A DNA stretch of 64,000 nt from Ciona intestinalis (lineage: Eukaryota; Chordata; Ascidiacea; Phlebobranchia; Cionidae), in NCBI RefSeq assembly GCF_000224145.3, contig NC_020170.2, positions 3,612,646-3,676,645 of the forward strand. Direction: 5' to 3'. The position numbers and the translations under genes were made by a program. The notes below the pieces were generated by a model that saw only the letters and a program-made list of their open reading frames with translations, did not search any database and was not told the DNA's origin. Shown one piece after another: positions 58,701 to 64,000 of the stretch (the first letter of the stretch is position 1; each line of letters starts with the position of its first letter).

Positions 58701-61700
58701 TAGAAAAATGTTTTTTTTATTGAAAACAACATAATAATAAAGACCTGGCATATGTAGTATTGCTAGGTGTTGCGACCACGCTTATTTTCGATCAATTAAA
58801 TGTAAATACGATTTTAACTGTTAGCGTGTTTTAACAACTGTTGTTTTTGCCCTATATTCTGTCTTTTAGTCTGAAATTTTTTCTAAATCTTCGCTACCCT
58901 AACAAATTAAGTTATTATTATTATTATTATATAAGACAGTAAAGATATAAACTCAAAAGTTATTTAGTTACCCAAATTTTCAAAATAAATTACCAATGGT
59001 ACACCATACTATGTTACTATTTTCTTACAATACATGTACAGATATAATTAAACATCCATCCCTTGCCTGGTTGTATGAAATGTTAATCCACATATCAGGT
59101 AAAGCATCTGCACCAGCATCTAATGCAGCTGTATCTGCCAACACTTCTATAAAGGCTTTGTTCAATATCATTCCATTGGGAGCAACACCTAAAAAACATA
59201 GAGTTAAAATTTACTAAGCATAAATGTGGAAGTCTATTCAATATAGGTGAGGTCATATGGTATAGCATGGCAGTGGATATGGGGTGTATGCCAGGGTTGG
59301 TTCATTATCCCACAGCTTATGTGCTACTGGGTTGATGGTATACTGACAATGTGTGCATTTATTGGCCTAAAACTAATTATTTTTAAGACATTTTAAATGT
59401 GAACAATTTTTGAACGATAAACATTTGGCTATAAGGTGAACAAGGACTTTGAAATCATGAAAAATACTTCTAAATTTAATTTTTTTATACAGTCACACCT
59501 ACTATAAAAGTTTTCAAATAAAAATTTACCTTTAAAATGGCTGTATAGCTTCCCAAGTTGAACAATTGTAAAGACATCAGGTTGGGAAGTTTCAATAGGT
59601 TCAGGTCTGGGTGGTGGACTTGGTGTTCTTATAACCTTTGCGTCATGGTTGATTATAAACTCCTGGAATCATATAAACGATTTGGTGTAGGGAATATATA
59701 TCTACGAGGTATAGTTTCATTTTTTTAGTATTAATTTGCAATACTTAAAAAAAAGAAAAAGAAAAATATTGTGGACTTTAAATTTCCATGTGCATATAAA
59801 TGCACCATTCACACTTTGAATAAATAAGATGAATAGAAAATGAAAGCTAAGAATAAAATGAAAAAAAGGTCAAAAGTTGAATGTAATTTACTTTATCCTC
59901 GCATAGCCGAAAAACGACAGTTGTTATTAGTGACCACTGGGTTGGAGCAATTAGTTTTAAGTGCCTTGACCAAGGACACGTTCATCACAAGGCTGACATT
60001 AACGAGCCTTGAACCCATTACCTCTGAGTTACAGGAAGACGCTTACCATTTTGCCATGGCACCAGACGGGAGTTAAACCACATACTTACATCTTGCTCCA
60101 GCAGCAACTCATACTCAAGCTGCACGCCTTCCTCTATGCACTGTCGAACAACAGAGCTCAGATTATCAATGGCTGCCATCTCTCTAAGATATCTTGAACC
60201 TATCCAGTCATTCATATCAGTGAATGTCATTTCAGATTTGCCATACAAGTCCGACAGGGTGTGAATGGAACGGGTTCTGTAGAAAAAAAAACAGTTTAAA
60301 AAACCTCTGAAAAGTAACATATTTGGAGAAAAAAATGCATTTTTTTTACAAAGACTAATTGTTTTAAATATTTAACATTATTAATAGTGGTAGGATATTT
60401 TTGGGTGTTCCTTTTTACACCCGAGTATACTGATACATTTCAGTATATTATTTTTGCATGGTAGACTTACCCAATTAAAACTGCAAACTTTGTTACTCTG
60501 TGCAAAATTATTTTAAATTTGAAAACCTACTTGATTAACTTAAGTCGATCCTTGGCTGCTGCTTCTTCCTGTTGGAGAACAGCAAAATATTCCTCTTTTA
60601 ATCTTGCTGCTGTTTCTCTCTTCTTTTTCTCTTCCTCACTCTCCTCCTCCACAGGAGTGGGAGGAGTGGGAGTGGGAGATTTGCTCTTCCCACCCTTTCC
60701 TCCCTTCTTTCCCTTAGCGCTTTTACCACCTCCTTTTTTACCTCCTCCACCTTTAAGATGAAAAAGAAGATCAAATAAGATAAAATAAACATAAAAAAAA
60801 CAGAAGATCTAGTAAAACGTATCCCCTCTAACAACTAGAGTTACCTACAGTTCTAAAAATTATTCCAAGAGTTTAAACAGTTTTCGTACGAAAGTTTAAG
60901 AAAATAGCACAATATTTGGCAGTTATAGCATAAATATCAATGAAAAACATTCTTTTTATTTTGTATCTGTAGTGCAACATTTATGTTGAAGCACTGTGTT
61001 ATTAATAACCAACACAAACAGAATCAAACAAATCACCTTTCTTATCCACAGGAATAAGAGCAGCTTTTGCTTTTTCAGCTTCTTCTTTTTGAAGTCTTTC
61101 TTCTTCTTCCTCTGCTTCCTTCGCGTTGATACAAACCTGGACCACGTGTGCAATCGCACTGAAAAACATAGAAAAACAAGTTGGGTAAGTAAACTAGAAT
61201 AGGAAATGTAAAGTTAAGCTGAAGGCAAAATTTTTGGACTATTTGGTTAAGTGTTTGCAACCGTCAATGAATTAAGAGATAAATCCAGTAGTTTTAGCTT
61301 TAAATTAATTTTTTAAGCTACTACTATGCTCCCAGTAACTAACGCATCAATTGTATACAAATTAAACAAAATTTTAGCAACAGTTATTTTAACATGTTTT
61401 AAAAAATTGTACGGTAGAGCTAAATAATAAATATATCTTACAGCAAAAAATCAAGTTAAAACTAATAATTCATAAAATCTTACTTTGCTGCAAAAGTAAA
61501 CGCCTCTTCTACTGTCTTCTCTTCCAGTTTATCATCTTGTACTGGGCTATCTGTTCCTACAGCCGCAGGAGGTTTTCCTTTTTTTCCTTTCCCTCCATCC
61601 TCTGTGAGCTGGTTGCTGAAAGCAACTCCTCTTTGTATGAGAGGAATTTTAGTTCTGCTGCCAGCTTGAGCAAGTTTTGTCGCTTCGTCTGAAATATAAG

Positions 61701-64000
61701 GTCAAAATGTTATACTAAGGCATAGGCGCCAAATCAGGGCGGCAATGTGGGCAGGCCTCCCCCAAATTTTCTGCACTGCTTTAATGAGTAAACATTAAAA
61801 AGTTAAGTTTTGTTTCATAGAATTCTGTATCTCACTATTACTGCCTCCCCTGTGGTTAAAAACCTTTGCGCATATGTACTTGGGTTTAGACTTCTGCCAG
61901 AACTCATTAAATTTCATTTTTACTAAAACTTACTTTCGTTGGTTACATCTTCACTTTGTTTAGTTGATAATTTCTTGGTGTCTGATTGTGAAGACTGTGG
62001 AGATATAGATGGATTTTCACTGTGGAAGTTTTGCATATTAAAATACGGAACATATTACAATACAGAATGATTAGTGATTCTATGTGAGTGGGGACTCGCA
62101 GCTTGGCATGCCATGGGTCCTAAGATTTAAGCCAGGATTGGCCCACTACCCCAAATATAAAAAAAATCAATAAAATAACTGTTGATAATTTGTAATTTTT
62201 ATATAATTTTTTTGGCCTGCTGTATAGGAAACGAGCTTAGGCCATGAATGATTAGTGATTTGTGTCATTAAATTATTGGTTAAAATAAATAGCTTGTCAC
62301 CAGGAGATACCAGAATCAAAACTCAACACTTCAATTACTGTAATATAAAATGCAAAAAAGTATAAAACAATACGAAGCTATACTAATGAAATTACACAGT
62401 GCTAAAAAGGAAATAAACCATTATATGATATATATCTATGCATTTTATAAGAGAAACCATTCCCTACCTTCCAACAGTAAGTGTGCTTTGGACAGTAGGA
62501 ACACCATGTACACCAACATCATGTTCAACCAGTGGTAGTCGTGGTAACATACCGGGTAATACATTTTCCCCAGGTATGCTCTTGCGCATTCCACTGTAGT
62601 AATCTTTCACAACACGAGCCGTGTCTTCAAAACGATCAATTTCACCCTAAAAATGAATATACGAATGTAACTTTTTATTCTCGTGTGGCAAGGCAAACTA
62701 GTTATTCCACGGCGGTCTTTTTTATACACCTCAAGAGTAATAAATAGGCATATAGTAACTTTATGGGAAAACAATAAATACATATTCATCCTAAGATGGG
62801 ACAACTGAACAAATAACACAGGTATTATATATATTACTATACAATGGCTAATCCCACTTAATGCAATATGTTAACCAGCAGTTTATGCTCGGTTGTGTAG
62901 TTTGATCTCTTGTTATAAAAAGTAACTAAAATTCTAGACAATATTTAAACCTGCATTAGAGTGAGGTAGAGATTAGTTAAGATGCCAAGATGATCTTGCA
63001 ACCATCCTTCACTGATGAGGTTGCTCCTCTCAACTTCCACTTCTTCTTTCCTCGTGTCACAAATGTCCCAGAGTTTTTCGCGTAAATCCTGCATTGGATA
63101 ATATAATATTTACACAAAAATACAGAAATACCAACAAAATGGCTAAAAATGTATGTAAAAACATAAAAAATAGATAATAGTTAAAAATATAGCAACACCC
63201 AACCAACAATGAATGAACACAAAACCATAGATATAAAACAAAAGCCTCCTTTTATTGAAAAATTACAATTTTTTTTCTTAATTTATGTTTAAACTTTAGA
63301 AAAGTGCCATACATCAAGTCTTTGATGAAGTTCAGCTTGTGTTTCCTCATCTTTGCGAAGATCTTCAGCCACACTGTTGTAATCGCGATGCCAGGCAGTT
63401 ACAAATGTTTGTTTGTGGTCTGGACGTCTCAAGTGAAGCTGAAAGTCTTGTCGGATCTCGTACAAGTATCTGGATTAAAGTACAAGGGTTTTGCAAAGAG
63501 TAAGATAGAGGCAGTGTTATATTAAATGTTTATCACATTTTGAAACATTTGTCCGGCGCCGTGGCAAAGTGGGTAGCGCGCCTGCCTGTTACCAACAGGT
63601 AATGGGTTCAAGGCTCATCACTGCTACAATTGGGGGTGTATGTGTTCTTGAGCAAAACACTTAACGGAAATTGCTCCAACCCAGTGGTCACTATTGGGTT
63701 GTCCAATTTATCAGCCATGAAAAAATCCCCCCCAAAATAATTACCTATAAAGTAACATACATGGTAACTTCTAAGCTGGCACGCACATGACATAAATTGC
63801 ACTTATACACCTAACACAAGTCACTCAACCAAGAATACAAACAATCCACCCAGTCGGGTTTCACCAACCTGATAATACTCTCCCTCTCCATTCGAATTTC
63901 CCTGAAAACGAATTTACATGACTTGATGTAAGTCATCTCTGCGTTCTTCCAATAAGGAACAGATGAATGTACAAGCGTTAATGGAAGTTCCTCGTCCACG
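55749..64000 (-). CDS. SPEF2: SPEF2/KPL2 orthologue (sperm flagellar protein 2), C-terminal part
   Basis: 18 exons in transcription order: 64000-63869 (cut by the window), 63469-63313, 63088-62951, 62646-62468, 62019-61934, 61688-61484, 61158-61037, 60750-60531, 60276-60090, 59662-59530, 59188-59067, 58690-58508, 57882-57775, 57357-57281, 57062-56984, 56749-56552, 56145-56020, 55814-55749. Phases all join; 838 residues lie here, against ~1820 in full-length vertebrate SPEF2, so the N-terminal CH-domain half is off the right edge. Diagnostic blocks are LHLRRPDHKQTFVTAWHRDY, LREKLWDICDTRKEEVE, ESEYIDWRKFLLLAAFPWQQ and LYGKSEMTFTDMNDWIGSRY. A Gly/Lys-rich low-complexity stretch and an acidic/basic helix follow one another in exon 60750-60531. 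Exon 58690-58508 has a degenerate EF-hand-like loop, DVCGNGWISKDQ. SPEF2 is a component of the axonemal central apparatus needed for ciliary and sperm motility. The intron after 59067 uses a GC donor. Confidence 0.94.
56250..56395 (-). mobile_element. SINE-like copy (reverse), SPEF2 intron
   Basis: Reverse-complement body phrases: ggctcaaggccacatacacc, gatgtagcgttaagccttaa and ctctaaccactacgctacag, the last being the inverse of the A-box-like head. Confidence 0.6.
58090..58365 (+). mobile_element. SINE-like copy, SPEF2 intron
   Basis: ttctaacccagtggtcccta, attgtccaaattatcagcca and aaagtaacatacatggtaac are well conserved; the head is poorly preserved. Confidence 0.6.
59880..60070 (-). mobile_element. 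SINE copy (reverse) 20-30 bp from an SPEF2 exon
   Basis: tttatcctcgcatagccgaa (tail), gtgaccactgggttggagca, cttgaccaaggacacgttca and cgagccttgaacccattacc (inverse B box), then taccattttgccatggcacc (inverse head). It ends about 20 bases from the SPEF2 exon ending at 60090, close to its splice donor. Confidence 0.7.
63550..63815 (+). mobile_element. Full-length SINE, SPEF2 intron
   Basis: The best copy in the window: head ggcgccgtggcaaagtgggt, A box, anticodon-arm-like ctgcctgttaccaacaggta, B box gggttcaaggctcatc, then the body cccagtggtcactattgggt and the tail aagtaacatacatggtaact ... ctggcacgcac. Confidence 0.8.

Noticed and set aside
60598..61260. Lys/Arg-rich minus ORFs and Phe/Pro-rich plus ORFs over SPEF2 exons
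   Set aside because: They are other-frame shadows of the low-complexity Gly/Lys- and Glu-rich SPEF2 exons at 60531-60750 and 61037-61158.

Overview
This window is animal DNA and very probably comes from a Ciona-type sea squirt (tunicate). The genes are chordate orthologues with many short GT-AG introns, the non-coding DNA is AT-rich, and a roughly 190-bp inverted-terminal repeat element plus a tRNA-derived SINE recur throughout. Both repeats resemble element classes described from Ciona (names not confirmed here). All gene models below were built by hand: splice sites, phases and reading frames were joined and checked for continuity.

Layout from left to right: (1) the 3' end of a voltage-gated sodium channel alpha subunit (+), 1-2358. 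(2) A Hedgehog gene (-), 3912-10837, four coding exons, with an apparent one-base frameshift in its Hint exon. Its first intron holds a 500-N gap flanked by two near-identical 1.3-kb copies, probably an uncollapsed haplotype. (3) A 4.7-kb upstream interval between divergent genes, with MITEs and a widely spaced inverted repeat. (4) An intronless GT43 beta-1,3-glucuronyltransferase (+), 15506-16354. (5) EDRF1 (+), 25 coding exons, 19460-31766. (6) A 5.8-kb interval with orphan exon-like ORFs. (7) MMP21 (+), 11 exons, 37534-45354. (8) SSX2IP/ADIP (+), 15 exons, 47472-54350. (9) The C-terminal 18 exons of SPEF2 (-), 55749-64000, convergent with SSX2IP and running off the right edge.

The genes are independent transcription units, not an operon-like pathway. 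Two thematic links are nonetheless notable. EDRF1 and MMP21 are adjacent here, as they are, to my knowledge, on human chromosome 10q26, so this may be a chordate-age microsynteny block. MMP21 (left-right patterning), SSX2IP (centrosome and ciliary base) and SPEF2 (axonemal central apparatus) all relate to cilia or laterality, but neighbourhood alone does not prove a functional link.

The main unusual points are the Hint frameshift, the duplicated haplotype block, a very long acidic pro-region in MMP21, two probable GC-AG introns, a broken second copy of an SSX2IP exon, 21 MITE copies in at least two sequence types, and an EDRF1 exon whose 3' splice site lies at the edge of a tandem hairpin repeat. 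I saw no CRISPR array, rRNA, convincing intact tRNA, or evidence of a wholly new biological system.
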